Positions 50,872-63,300 of a DNA stretch of 64,000 nucleotides are shown here, one piece after another. The DNA is from Lingula anatina (Eukaryota > Brachiopoda > Lingulata > Lingulida > Lingulidae). A program made the position numbers and the translations under genes. Position 1 is the first letter of the stretch. The number at the start of each line of letters is the position of its first letter. The DNA is taken from assembly GCF_001039355.2 (NCBI RefSeq), contig NW_019775444.1, positions 254,359 through 318,358 on the forward strand, written 5' to 3'. Under the pieces are notes generated by a model. It worked only from the letters and a program-made list of their open reading frames with translations. It was not told where the DNA came from and ran no database searches.

Positions 50872-52040
50872 AGCTTTCCAATCCAAATATGTGAACAGTC
50901 GGCTACATCATTCCATGAAACTAAATGTCTTTAATCAAATTTATGAGTATTTGTAGTCTGACAGATGAAGAAAATGAAATATTTTCATGACATGATTTTT
51001 TAAATTGTTCCTTTTTAATGGAACAGGTCACAAGAAAATATTTATAATTAAAATGATCATCTTGATGATGATAGAGTGAAAGTAATTTTTAAAACTTGTT
51101 GCACAAGGTATCTTATGGTATAATTTGACTGCTGTGGTCAATTTTTGTTCCTTTTTTTAAACATTTTTCCAAAAATTTAGAATATTTTAGTAGTGATTGA
51201 GAAGTTTTAGTGATTATTATTACTATTTATCCCATCAAAAAGAAAATTTTAATGTTAGAACTTACAAGTCACAAGAACATTGTTTTTTTTCTTTTGGTTT
51301 TATTGACTATCATTTTGTATTGTATACTTTCTCTGTTGGAGAGGGTTATATTGAACCAGTGGCATCAGGTAATATTATTACCTATTACTTAAATGTTTGA
51401 TTGGCATCAGTCATTTTAACAGACATTTTGTTTGTACATTTAAGGATTATTGTCCATTACCTTTTTCTTTTTCATTGAAGTCGCAAAATAACGTGAACCC
51501 TTTCCTCTTAAATTATTCAGATATTCTGCAGAAATATTGTATTTAGTTGTACAGGTGTTGTTATAATAATTATAATGCTGGCGAGCTGTATGGATACATT
51601 ACTTTTTCAAAAAAAGTGCCTTGTTCATTATTTGATATCCTTTAAATTTATTCAAGAGTTAAAGTGAAATCTGGCGCCAAAATTTACTGTCATTTACAAA
51701 TCTGTGTTCATCTGCATTCTTAAATCAGAAAACTGAAAATACTTCATAAGTAATGAGCTTTGAACATAAACCACAGACTTGAGTTAAAGGAAATAAAATA
51801 CATATTTAAGTTCACTCATGTACAGGGTAGATGTGCCAGTAAGTCTATCGATAATTGTATACTGAAATATTCAACTTCATTTAGCATAATAAGCAAAATG
51901 AGCGAGAAACATACAGTATAAATTGCATTTAATTAAAATGATATTCAACCAGTTTGTATTATCAGAATATTTTTCTATGGTAGCTAGTTCAACTGAACCC
52001 TTATGTATGAAGTAAGATGTATAGTATGGCAATAAAAATA
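50872..52040 (+). other. MAP3K1 3' UTR with two candidate poly(A) signals
   Basis: AT-rich sequence follows the stop at 50869-50871. AATAAA occurs at 51792-51797 and 52031-52036. The peroxiredoxin gene converges from the other side, with its own signal only about 155 bases beyond the second one, so the two 3' ends may nearly abut. Confidence 0.5.
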
Positions 52041-52136
52041 GGCCAAAGTTGGAACACAGGTCAAACACATAATAAAATTATTAATTGAAAGTGATGTGTT
52101 CACTTATTAATATCGTTTTGAATTTATAATTACATT

Positions 52137-52168
52137 CACAAAATAAATAAATAAATAAATAAATAAAC
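52137..52168. repeat. (AAAT)n microsatellite between convergent 3' ends
   Basis: Tetranucleotide run of AAAT units between the MAP3K1 and peroxiredoxin transcript ends. Confidence 0.85.
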
Positions 52169-52191
52169 ACTTGCAGTCAATTGAAATATTG

Positions 52192-52197
52192 TTTATT
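52192..52197 (-). terminator. Candidate poly(A) signal of the peroxiredoxin gene
   Basis: TTTATT on the plus strand, AATAAA on the minus strand, about 550 bases beyond the peroxiredoxin stop at 52748. Confidence 0.5.
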
Positions 52198-52747
52198 TAT
52201 GGAACCTACATGTATATATATAGGACATTGTACACATTGTGTAATGATAAAAAGTAGAGTTAAAATAAGAACCTTCTAATTTATTTACCAGGTGCTATTA
52301 ATTAAGCTAGACGTTTTACACCAACATGGTATTTAAATATGTAGTAAAAACGAGTTACAAACAACAGGCTTTAATATTTAAACATAAATACTAAAACATC
52401 TTAAACGGAGGTAAACTTCACTGACCAAGAGGATAACATAGCAAAGATGTTAATGGGTCTGGTTCTCTACAACTAAGACATACTAAGATCATGTTAAAAA
52501 CTAACCTAAAACACTACAACAAGTCACAAACACATTGCTTAGCAAAAAATGGGGGGATTTTTTTCTCAGATGCAAAGTAATGAATTATACATCAAATGGA
52601 AAACCCAATCCTTCTCACTTAGACCGATTTCCAACATTATCAAGAGTTCATTGTTCGAAACAAAGCGGTGCCAAATTTTACCTTCCAAAGAATGTCCTAC
52701 AGTTTACAAGAATTGTTCAAGTGTAAATATGAAATGCCAGCAGAGGA

Positions 52748-55700
52748 TCACTTGTTGGTCTTTTCAAAGTAAGTCTGGCTTCCTTTAGGATCTGGCTTCA
52801 TGGTGTCTGCACCTGGTCTCCAACCAGCAGGGCACACTGATATGAATTACAACAGGTTAAAATTGCATTTAAATATTGTGTAAAAATAAAATACATATAA
52901 ATTTTAAAAACTTCGAAATAATAATAATTTAAGGCTTTTTTCTTTTTGTAATCTTATGAAGTTTCAGATATTATACAAATAAGGGGCATTTTGGGAAATT
53001 ATGAACTGAGGTCTGGCTGACACAATCTGATACCAATTAATAAGTGTCACCTTCATAAGGGGCTATTTTATACTATAAATTTAACAGCCAAAAGTAATTT
53101 TACTTGAAAAGAAACTGTTGAACATGAAAAGTAGAAAGCATGAAGTTGCTACATGAAAAATAAATATTGAAATATTACCTTCTCCATGCTTGTCTGTGAA
53201 CTGGAAAGCCTGAACAAGCCTGAGTGTCTCATCCACTGAACGTCCAACAGGGAGGTCATTGACTGTGACTTGACGCAATATTCCTTGACCATCGATTATA
53301 AATAGACCCCTAGATTCAGAAACAAAAATGTGTAAGGAATGCACATCACTGCTTTCAGGTCTTTCAATATGCGTACAATATATGCACCCATGCATTCTCT
53401 CCTTAAGCACACATTTTTATACATGCTTGCCTCTGAACACTAGCAGCATGCACCTTATTGAAACAAACAGAACCAATCATGTGTGCTATTTCACATGAAA
53501 TTTTATGTAACCATAAAATTAGGCAGATTGGAAGCCTGTTTGTGATTGGTACAATAAACTTCAATAATTCTAGTCTAGCTGTAGAGGGTATACTACACTC
53601 ATCTTATAATCCCTCCCACTATATTATTTTCTCAGAAATATTATTTTCTCAGAAAAAACTGTTAAACACCAAATCTTTAACTGCATGGTTGGGTTGAGCA
53701 ATGACTCTTGAATAATATGAAATTGCTTTTCTCTCCATGAAAATTAAGACTTGCCACCAAAATCCCAATCAGGATACCTTTTACTGTTGCAGTCCAATAA
53801 ATGTGCACATATGAAGATAACAAAAATGAAAAAGCTGGCACAAAACTGATCACAAGCTCAGTATAATGTTCTTCCAGAGCACAAATAACATAGCCACAGG
53901 TGAAAGTGTATGACTGGTTCATTAATTGGTGGGAAAGTTCACACTATGATGATAAAGTCACTCAAAGAAATTGCTAGTTCATACCTGAAGGTTACACCAT
54001 CCTCTTCTTTAAGAACACCATAAGCTTTGGCAATTTCCATGGTCTTGTCTGCTAGCAGTGGGATTTTCATCTGACCAAGTCCACCCTTTTTCCTGGGGGT
54101 GTTGACCCTGTTAATTAGAAGATGTTATTATGCTTATTATATCATGATTATGCTTATTATCAGGATGTGGTAATACCTTATATAGGCTGTACAATTCTAA
54201 GTGGGGATATACTCATATATAAATAGGATTTTCTAGATCTTACTACAAAATTAAACTGACCTATTCAAAGTAAAACATTGTCTCCAATATAAAATCTCTT
54301 ATCAAAAGATCAGGTCATGTGGTCACGATATGATAAATAATCAAAAGTTAAGTCATGTTGCATTTTATAAAATAATATATAAGTAATTACAATAATGACA
54401 TTATTGTTTTCATGCTGTATTTTTTGGATTTTTTGAAAATGTTTCCCTTAAAAATATTTGTAAAACAGAACTTAATTTTTCAAAGTGTATACTTGCCACA
54501 TGCCAGAATATTGTTGACACAATTTTAAAAAAGTAATGTAAGGCTCCCATTAAAGCACTGGATAATATCCGTGTTGAGTGGAATGATATCTAAGTTCAAC
54601 AGTGTTGGGGCATGGGGCATAGAATATCTGTATGTTAAATACCAGGTAACCTGTAACATTAGCTATTTTGTTGACATTCAATTTTTTTCAATTTGTTCCC
54701 AGCATAAATGTCACTGAGCTGGGGAGGGGATTTTGAAAGAAATTATTGACATCAGAACAGTTTACACAACAATCTGTGACTTCTAATACATCACTGCTTG
54801 AATACCAACACCTGAGGCTTCAAATCCTGTTTTGTCAGATTTCTTGTCTAAATGTCAATCACATAAAAAAAGTAATGGATGGACAACATCTTAGAAATGT
54901 CCTATTTCTTAAAAACATGCACTTTGTAATGTGATTTATTGAATGTTTAATATATATTTTTAACTTTTACATTATATCATTTTTTTTTTGCTGGAAATCA
55001 CTTCTAATTCCAACTTATCACACTGTCCATGTAGTCCTACTCAGAATCCTATCAGCTCAAGTGAACATCTTGGGTTTGCAGAGAAGGTTAATACCAGAGT
55101 TCTTCCCAAACTACTGATCCATTTTAGCTAGATGAAGAAGGGGGCAGCCCCCTCCAAACCTTTTACTGTTAATTGATCAAACCTGTATATAATTTGCATC
55201 GCTTTGCCCTTTTATATAATATGTGTGGGAATAAAACCACCAAGCCACTAGGCAGCATAGACACAACCCCTGACATAAACTTTTGTGACCTGATTGTTGG
55301 AGCCCTGACCTTGTCCAATGTCAAACACCTTGTGGAAATGCTAACCACCAAAGAGGTACCTGCTATTTTCCCAAATTGTTTTATGCCTAAAGAGAAAATG
55401 CTTAGTAAAAAAAAAAGATCTATCCTATTCAAGTCAAAGGTGACCCTGAACATACCAAATGGGGAAAAAATGCTTTAAAAAATCCATTCAATGGTTGAAG
55501 ATCAAGACAGAACATGCCATTGCATAAACAAACACGTAAAAACAGTTATCTTGAACAACCCAAAGATTTGTCTCCTTTAAGTACTTACCAGGCAAGATGA
55601 CTAAAATGGCTATCTGTAGAGCAAGCGACTACCTCACAGCCAATTGATCGAAACTCTTCTGAACGATCGCTGAAGGCAATGATTTCTGTTGGACACACAA

Positions 55701-56889
55701 ATGTGCTAAAAAAAAATGAAAGAATCACAATTAAAAGAATCACAATTACACTTTGAAATCTAGATCCACATTCAGTGTTAATGCTGTTTTCTTTTTATTT
55801 CATCTTTGATAATTTTGTCACATAAAATCAAATGGGTAATTTTCCCCAACAAATGACACATCTGCTTTTTTTNACACACAAATGTGCTAAAAAAAAATGA
55901 AAGAATCACAATTAAAAGAATCACAATTACACTTTGAAATCTAGATCCACATTCAGTGTTAATGCTGTTTTCTTTTTATTTCATCTTTGATAATTTTGTC
56001 ACATAAAATCAAATGGGTAATTTTCCTCCACAAATGACACATCTGCTTTTTTTATTATCCTACACTGATGTGATTTACCTGCATTATGGAAAAAATATAC
56101 AGGCAGACAAATAAAAGAGCCATCTCATCAAGGCATGGAAGGCTGCTCAGTTTCATAAGGTAATCTTCAACAGGAGGATGTTACATACACCAAGCAAACA
56201 ATTTATTCTCACATCTCCTCAGATATATATTCAATATTATTAATTAATAATATCACTTCTAAGTCATGACATCCTGTCCAGTTTGTATCATATGAAGAAA
56301 CATTATGAAGATAATGTCCATACGGGGGCATTGAGAACTGAATGATAATCAGATTGGTAAACCTTCTTCTAGGTTATCAAACTGCCTGTCATGATTAGAC
56401 TCAATTCCTGGAAGATCCATTATTAGACCAAAAGGACAGGAAATGAATGGACCACTTAATTCTGTAGATCTCAATACAAAGAGAAAGAATCTGTATGGAC
56501 AAAGAATCTGTAGAATCTGAACAAATTAAAGAAAACACTTTTTCTAGCCAAATGGTAACATTACAGAGGTTGAACTGGTAATGTTACAGAGGTTGAACAA
56601 AAGTCTGGAAAATGTATCTATTTAATCACTCATTGGTTCCTATCTAAAATCAATTTCTAATGAATACAGAAAATATCTAAGACTTGTTCTACTTTTTATC
56701 ATACTCTAATCACAACAATTCACACATAAATTCACAGACTTACAAATCCAGGGGATAGAAAAAGAAGACTAGGTATTTTCCTCTGTAGTCATCCAGCTTC
56801 ACGGTCTTGAAGTCTCCATCGATCACAGCCGTACCAGAGAAGTTTGGTGCTGGCTTGCCGATCCTCAGTCCTTCTTTGGTTGACGTCAT
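52748..56889 (-). CDS. PRDX: Typical 2-Cys peroxiredoxin (PRDX1/2-like), short form
   Basis: Thioredoxin-dependent peroxidase that reduces H2O2 and organic peroxides, usually a cytosolic decamer. Coding exons on the minus strand: 56889-56744, 55705-55589, 54107-53985, 53309-53179 and 52836-52748. Phases agree and give 201 residues (human PRDX2 has 198). It begins [17 protein letters not shown]. The peroxidatic cysteine is Cys53 in FTFVCPTE, and the resolving cysteine is Cys174 in GEVCPAGW. GGLG (in KKGGLGQM) and the C-terminal YF (QTYFEK) are both present; together they mark a eukaryotic enzyme prone to hyperoxidation and redox signalling. The 131-base exon 53309-53179 matches my memory of vertebrate PRDX exon sizes. 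A non-coding first exon near 63.2 kb would feed this start. PRDX1 versus PRDX2 is not assignable here. Confidence 0.95.
55693..56053. repeat. 180-base direct duplicate around a single N (55873)
   Basis: 55693-55872 and 55874-56053 are nearly identical, with small differences such as ttccccaac versus ttcctccac. The first copy overlaps the 5' edge of the peroxiredoxin exon 55705-55589, so 55874-55886 is a broken copy of that exon edge. The pattern matches the other N-centred duplicates and is best read as an unmerged contig overlap. Confidence 0.85.
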
Positions 56890-57890
56890 ATTGGCACTTT
56901 GGCTGGAACTTGGTGTCCTCTAAAAGACAGAAATCAATTATGACAATTACAAATTGTGTCAAATATATAGATAAAGTGGTCTCAAATGCTTGCATGACAA
57001 ATTTCACCAATGATGTACTCATGTTGGATAAGACTAACAGTGAAAAATAAACCCGTTTCTTTAAGAAAAACAGGACTTGTTTGGAAAAAAAAAATTATCA
57101 TAACACAAAAAACACAAAATGCCAGAACAAAATCCCAAAACATTATTCCTTAGCTTACCCTGCTCAAATGGCACGACTATATTATATAGCACAGTCCATT
57201 TAGAAGACACAACACACACTATAATTGTTGTAATTACAACAGCATACAACAGGTGTTACCATACAGCATAACTACCAGCATAGATCTAAATAATGTAAAA
57301 ACAATTGAGAGATCACACAAAGTCATTTTGATGCTATTCATCAATTTGTGAGAAATATACAACCTTGACCCAACTGTTATCTTGGCGTTCCCATGCCATT
57401 TTGCTGCCCTTGTATATATATATATCACCAGGAAAATTTTTTAAAAATTCTTTCACGAGATAACTGTCAAACAAATTGTCCTGTGTGCCATGAATATTTA
57501 AAGACAGACCGGCTTTAAAAGCCCTAGTTGATAATCAACCCATCATGACAGTTTTATAGATATACTGGATATGGAGACATGTCTGCAAATATTGACATTT
57601 CAAAACGTCCACCTGGTATTACAACGTAAAGCAATGCATTTCAAATACCAACCTAATCTTAAGACATACATAGCATCTAGCTGTAACGTCATCTTTATTT
57701 GCACCTACAGTATACAATATATAACACAACACAATCTGCCCAGTACAATACAGAACCATAGCTGCATGCAAGGCGATTCTGAGATATTGCCTTAGTGAAA
57801 AACACTTAGCTGAGCTATCTTATTAAACAATACAACATCTAGAAAACCCATTGTACACAGCACCAAGACATCTTTTCAATAACTGTATAC

Positions 57891-58163
57891 CTCCAATGAT
57901 AAATGACCCAAGAGCTCGGTCATTTTGACTGCCAACTCCGAGGCACAATTACATGTACAAGGAGCAGCAGGCGTGGCGGGAGAATGATTTTCATGCCTGC
58001 TGCCGCCACTACCGCTCTTCTCAGCAGCTTTCTTGGTGTTCATTGTCTCGTTCTTCCTCCCGCGACTTTTGCTGCTTGCCGATGCCGATGAAGATGCTGA
58101 TGACACCTGTGCACTCTTGTTCGTTCGTAGTTTCAATCCTGCCTTTTGCATCTGGACTGACAT
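57891..58163 (-). CDS. Alternative coding first exon of the peroxiredoxin gene
   Basis: An ATG at 58163 opens 91 codons ending in LGHLSLE at a donor GAG|GTATAC. This phase-0 end joins exon 2 at 56919 in frame through ten residues ([10 protein letters not shown]) to the usual start, giving a 302-residue form. The extension is basic and Ser/Ala/Lys-rich, with KSRGRK and a CTCNC cluster near its end. It has no hydrophobic signal peptide, so it is unlike the secreted PRDX4 leader; the first ~35 residues lack acids and could be a mitochondrial or nuclear signal. The splice site and frame are seen; expression is inferred. Confidence 0.5.
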
Positions 58164-59718
58164 AAAATGACACTGGACTATATAACAAAATTATGCACTG
58201 CTGTTGCCCAGTGTTGTCTACAACTCCCCAATTTCTTGTCAACAGATTGTGATAATTGCTGTTTCCCACCTTATTTAGCAAAGACTCGGCAAACCTTACC
58301 TATGACACTGCTGCCTACAGATCAACTAATTAAGCTAGCAGCAATGGCAGAGGCTTGACTGAGAAAAGTCAGTCACATGGCACGCTCTCCACCTGCTATT
58401 GCTTTCTGCTGTTTTCCCATCAATGGAATTGTCAATAATTGGGAAAGGGTAGTCTTACCTAGGGTTTTCTCAAGTAGTTATCTTGTGATTTGATGTGCTT
58501 CAATTAGGCAGTATGGTACAAGTGAATGACTTGATTACAATTAAGTGGCTTGCCTGTAGTGAATTGGCAGCTGATACAAAAAAATCTTTCGGACAAAATT
58601 TCTTATTCCAATGACATAAATTTTTCCATTCTGTTCACTATCATGGATATGCCAAGAAAACCAATTGATCAAATTACCGCTAAAAGAGAAGTAGTGTATT
58701 TTACTTCCACCTTGATCATGCCTATCAAATACTAATATTTTTCAAGGAAATAAGTCAATAAAAGAGTGAAATGTCACAGAATATCAGGTGTTTTGTGCAT
58801 ACCACCTACAGTTTTTTCATCTTGTTTCTTGTACAAGAGTGGGGTAGAGTGGGGATTATCTTAAAACTACACAGTAAAGCTGGAAAATATACAGACACTG
58901 AACAAAATTAAAAAGAAAAGTAAAAAAGAATCCCATCATGCTGATATTCAAAGGAACCTGCAGTTTTACCAAACAAAGCCACTCAGCAAATAAAAAGTAA
59001 ATCAAAAATAGAATCACTGTCCACATTGGAGATAGAACATTCATCTTTAAATCTAGGGCTTTGCTCTCTCAGCTTCTCAATAAGACTGAAACAAAGATCT
59101 TGAATAAATTGCCACTGGATGCGTAAATGGCACAACAGTGCCCGATTTATCATGCACTGTCTTTATAAAATGGCCATTTAAAAAGTGCACAAAAAAGGTT
59201 CTTAAGAATGATAGTGGACAAGGTGTAAGTATGCCATCACAGTAAAGGTAGTCCTTTCTCTTTTGAAATATGAATATCATTCCTTATATTAAATCTTTTG
59301 TCATCAAACAAACAAAAGAATGAACTCAAGCTTCGGTTCATTTTAGGAATTTCCAATTGCTTCTTTAGAATATTTTACAATTCTTTCAGCCACCTTACAA
59401 AGAAAAGCACCAGACCAAGACAAATAATTTGAGAATGCACATTAGCCGTACCATGACAATTTAGAATTTGATGCAGTGTAAGCCCAAGCACAAACCACTG
59501 GAGTGGAAAATAAGTGAACGTACCTGATAAGGGCAATCATCGATACAGATAAGATATACTCATGATAAAATATAGATATTTCACCAAATGCTGATTGCTA
59601 CTGGACATATCATATATGCATAATCAAATATTTGAATTCTAATTTATTTATTTAATTAAATTAAAGCATTGAATCCATAAGTTATTTTATTTGAAATTAA
59701 GTTATATCACCAAAAAAA

Positions 59719-59739
59719 AAAATAATAATAATAATAAAA

Positions 59740-59770
<31 letters not shown>

Positions 59771-59771
59771 A
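59719..59771. repeat. (AAT)n(AAAT)n microsatellite
   Basis: AAT units pass into about ten AAAT units. Confidence 0.9.
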
Positions 59772-61201
59772 CATGCTGCAGCCATCATGAGAGCAGATCT
59801 GAAATATGAATACACTAAAGCAGCTTTGAAAGTCAATCATAGCTATAACACACAGACAGGCATTAGTGTTTCATTACGTGCATCCAATACCAATATCCTA
59901 CTAGTATACAGCTGATACAAACTACTATAGATTGTTCAAGAAGTAAAATACCAGGTGTGACTATCCAATATCAAGCCAGTTGAAATCCCATGTTAAGAAA
60001 TACATTATTTGTAATTCAGATTTTGAAAGTTTCTAAAATTGTAAGTAATTTATCATTAATTGGTATCGACTTTTTCACCTGACAGATATCTAATGGAAAC
60101 TGGCATTTCTAAGCACGAAATTCAATCCAGTAGGGCTCCCATAAAAATGTTAAAACAGTTATCCAACAAATCATCAAACTGATCGATTGCAAAAATCCAG
60201 CTTATCCCAACTCACTTCTACAACCTCATGAGTTACAGCAACCTTAGGCTCTGGTTCCTTCCCATCCAGAGTTTTCCCCACGGTCATGTATCCTCCCCTT
60301 CTAACCTCCACAAAGATTGCCTCTGACATCCTCGCTAACCTAGACTAAAGACTGTGTGTCTCTTCAACCTCTGAATCCCATAACCTTCAACGCTACAGAG
60401 TCTTGAGGGAAAGTATCATAATTTTTTTTCTTAAATATTTTATATTGCCTCATTACATTTTTATTTAGAAATACTCAATCCCCACTTTGTGAACCAGGCC
60501 TATTGTGTAACTTATGAAATATATATAACTTCAAATTTGTTCACCATTCACCAAAATTTTACTGTTTGATTATAATAAATCACAGACATTTTATCGAGGT
60601 TCCCGATAGCTTTTATCATCCAACATTCTGTTTTCCTCATAAGAAATGATTGCATCCATGTGACCAACTAAGCTGGCGAAACCAACAGACATCTGACCAT
60701 GAAAATCAGCCATCAACACTGCTGTGTGCATGTGGAAAGAAGTTGTATAAAACAATACTGAGTGCCACATGATTACTAGTACAGAAAAAAAAACTTATGA
60801 TGCAAATTTCAACAGTGTCACATCCAAGGGAAGTCTAAACAAAGACAAAAGGCAAATAATAATGGCCTTTCCTAAGGAGGATGGAAAGTTATGCAAGGCA
60901 AAGGTCCATTCGGCCATGATTCATCCACCTTGACAAGATGCTGGACCTGCATGAACATATACTGGTACTGAGACAATAAATTACTACACTTCAGTGCTCT
61001 CGTTTCAAATTTGTGAATTGTGGCACTTAAGGATATGTGGGATGCATGGGTACATGAGTAAACTAGTATGCAGTATAAATTCTCTACATGGACACTATGT
61101 GGACAAATACTAGTAACTATAATGATCATTAAGGTTGCAACACCTTCACTATTTCAAAGAGGCTGTCAAGTGAAGAGAGAGAGAGAGAGTGTTTAAAAGT
61201 G

Positions 61202-61564
61202 CAGACATGCTGAAAACTTTTCAGAATGGTCGGACATTTGGACCGGAAGTAATGAAAAATTTGCCGGACCGAATGGATTTTTGTCGGACCAAAAATCACC
61301 CTATTTGTTTGAGACAGATACTACCAGTACGATTAGGGTAGCTAACTTTGTTTGTGAATGTGATAGGTTTGAAATGGAGGGGAAAAAACGCTTTGGGTTT
61401 TATATCATTTTATTCGTGAAGTATGTCGAATGATGACTGTAAATTCAAAATTGCGACTCTTAAAACTCTTGTCGGTCTTTTGGACCGACCAAGTCCAATT
61501 TTTCACTGGTCCAGACAAATTTTGCCGGTCATTACCGATCGGACCGACAGTTTCAGCATGTCTG
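61202..61564. mobile_element. 363-bp inverted-repeat element with CAGACATGCTGAAA ends
   Basis: The left end CAGACATGCTGAAA and right end TTTCAGCATGTCTG are perfect inverted repeats. Further in, repeated words such as GGTCGGAC, GGACCG and TTGCCGG appear in both orientations. Flanks are AAAGTG on the left and AAAGCG on the right, a possible 6-bp duplication with one mismatch. The short frame across it is not a transposase. This looks like a non-autonomous fold-back or MITE-type element. Confidence 0.6.
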
Positions 61565-63168
61565 AAAGCGAGAAAAAGATATTAAAGAGGAAAAAATTAC
61601 ATGTATCTGGATTGATCCAAAGGGCAATTCCATCATACAAGGATTTCTGTATGACTGATTACTATTTGCTCACCACATGGAGTCAATCCAATACCTCCAA
61701 ACTCACGTCTCGCATAATAATGGAGATTTCTTTTATTTGAAAAAAAAAAAAAAAAATGCAATCATGCCATTTGACGAGAAAACATGACACTTAGAAAATC
61801 AAAACATAATAATCTGAATAATTTATTTCTAAAATTTCTTTTATCTTATACTTTCCACTGTAAAATGACCAGTTTGGCATAGAGTAAAAACCACCAGACA
61901 GATTCTTGTGAATTTCTTCACCTGCATGTCATATGGCAAATATGTCTGAGAGATTAAATTTGCCTTTATTTCATCAAACCTTTTGTCCACAAAAATCTAA
62001 CTAGTAAATAATCATTCCAATACATACACCTTCCAAATAATAAGTCACAGTTTCTATTCCAATAAGAATTACAAAGGTTGATTTATCTATAGGTCCTACA
62101 ACCTAACTCAAAGGCTGTCCCATTAGCTGGGTAAATAAAGCACACATCATCAAGTTAAAGTCACATGCTTTAACATCCGTGCTTGAACATCCGTCTGAAG
62201 ATTTTAATCACTTTCATTTGTCTGAGTTAGTATACCCTGTAATACCCTGTATGGTAAATCAATCATGTTTTATTTATTAATAGGGTTTATTCATACACCT
62301 TTCATTTAAAGATCTATGGAAACATCAGTCAAGTTCCTCTATGACCAGGTACTTACTGGGGTCACAAAATGCATTGAGAAATCTGAGGCTTCGAAGTGAT
62401 GAAAGATCTACATTTTTTTCATAATAACAAAAATATCTGATCGAGTACAAAACTTATATGCTTATATGATTGCTTTTTGTTAAGTATATACTTTGCCAAA
62501 GTTAATAGTGTTTTCATGTTAGCCAATGTAGAAAACATTTGTCAAAAATGAAATTTAAGTACACATCTTTATTATAAGGAATGTGGCTTTAAAATCCAAG
62601 TAAGCATTTCAAACATTTTTTAGCTGTAAAATGGAATTTTTCTTGATATACTAGTACTAAGCAGCAAAATATGCTAATTTTGAATATTATAAATCATTAC
62701 AATTTTATTTTTGAATATTACACACAAGTCAACAAGGCACATAAATAAAAGATAACTGATGCCTTTTCCTGACAATTCAAATTCCCCACCCATTGATGAG
62801 AGCTTTAGATGGCTCTATACAGTACTTTCACCTTGAGATGTTTGAAGTTTGTAAAAATAAATACCAGCAGGTTATCACTACCACGCAACCTATTGGTAAT
62901 TATAAAAGTTTTGTAAGGGCAAAAGAAAGATAAAATCTTAATACTACTTTGAACGTGGGAAGGGCAGCAAAATACACATTGTGTTGTGTAAGCCGTAACC
63001 TTACAAGAACACGTGAAATCTGTCATGTACTCACGCAATGAGCACTGCAAAAGGGTCAGATAAAGACACTAACATATGAATGGACAATAAAACAAAATTT
63101 ACTGTAATGCAACACTGACTCTATAAGGTAATAACATTGAGATAAGAAATCTAACACTATAAACTTAC

Positions 63169-63300
63169 CTTTGTTTGCCCTTATCGCAACAGCAGCACTA
63201 TGCAACTACCCAAAAGCCGGCTGATCACGTGACAAATCTGTGGTTTGGAATATAGAGGGCAGGAGTGCACAGGTGCTTTGAGTAGTTTAACAAGACAGCC
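63169..63300 (-). promoter_or_regulatory. Distal promoter and non-coding first exon of the peroxiredoxin gene
   Basis: A minus-strand exon ends at 63169 in AACAAAG|GTAAGTTT, a near-perfect donor. It has no ATG over its ~70 bases, so translation would start at 56889 after splicing. The palindrome TCACGTGA at 63225-63232 is an E-box of the type bound by USF/MITF/TFEB factors. The transcription start is not marked by a TATA box. Confidence 0.5.

Larger units (their letters stand above)
58300..63168 (-). other. Peroxiredoxin 5' intron region, no other gene seen
   Basis: Between the alternative first exon and the distal exon there is no domain-bearing frame on either strand. Contents are AT-rich sequence, an AAT/AAAT tract at 59719-59771 and the inverted-repeat element at 61202-61564. 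Confidence 0.6.

Noticed and set aside
58021-58281. Overlapping 86-codon minus-strand frame at the alternative peroxiredoxin exon
   Set aside because: It is in another frame of the same exon and does not join the peroxiredoxin frame.
61423-61740. 105-codon plus-strand frame
   Set aside because: It overlaps the right half of the 61.2-kb inverted-repeat element, and I see no transposase or other domain.
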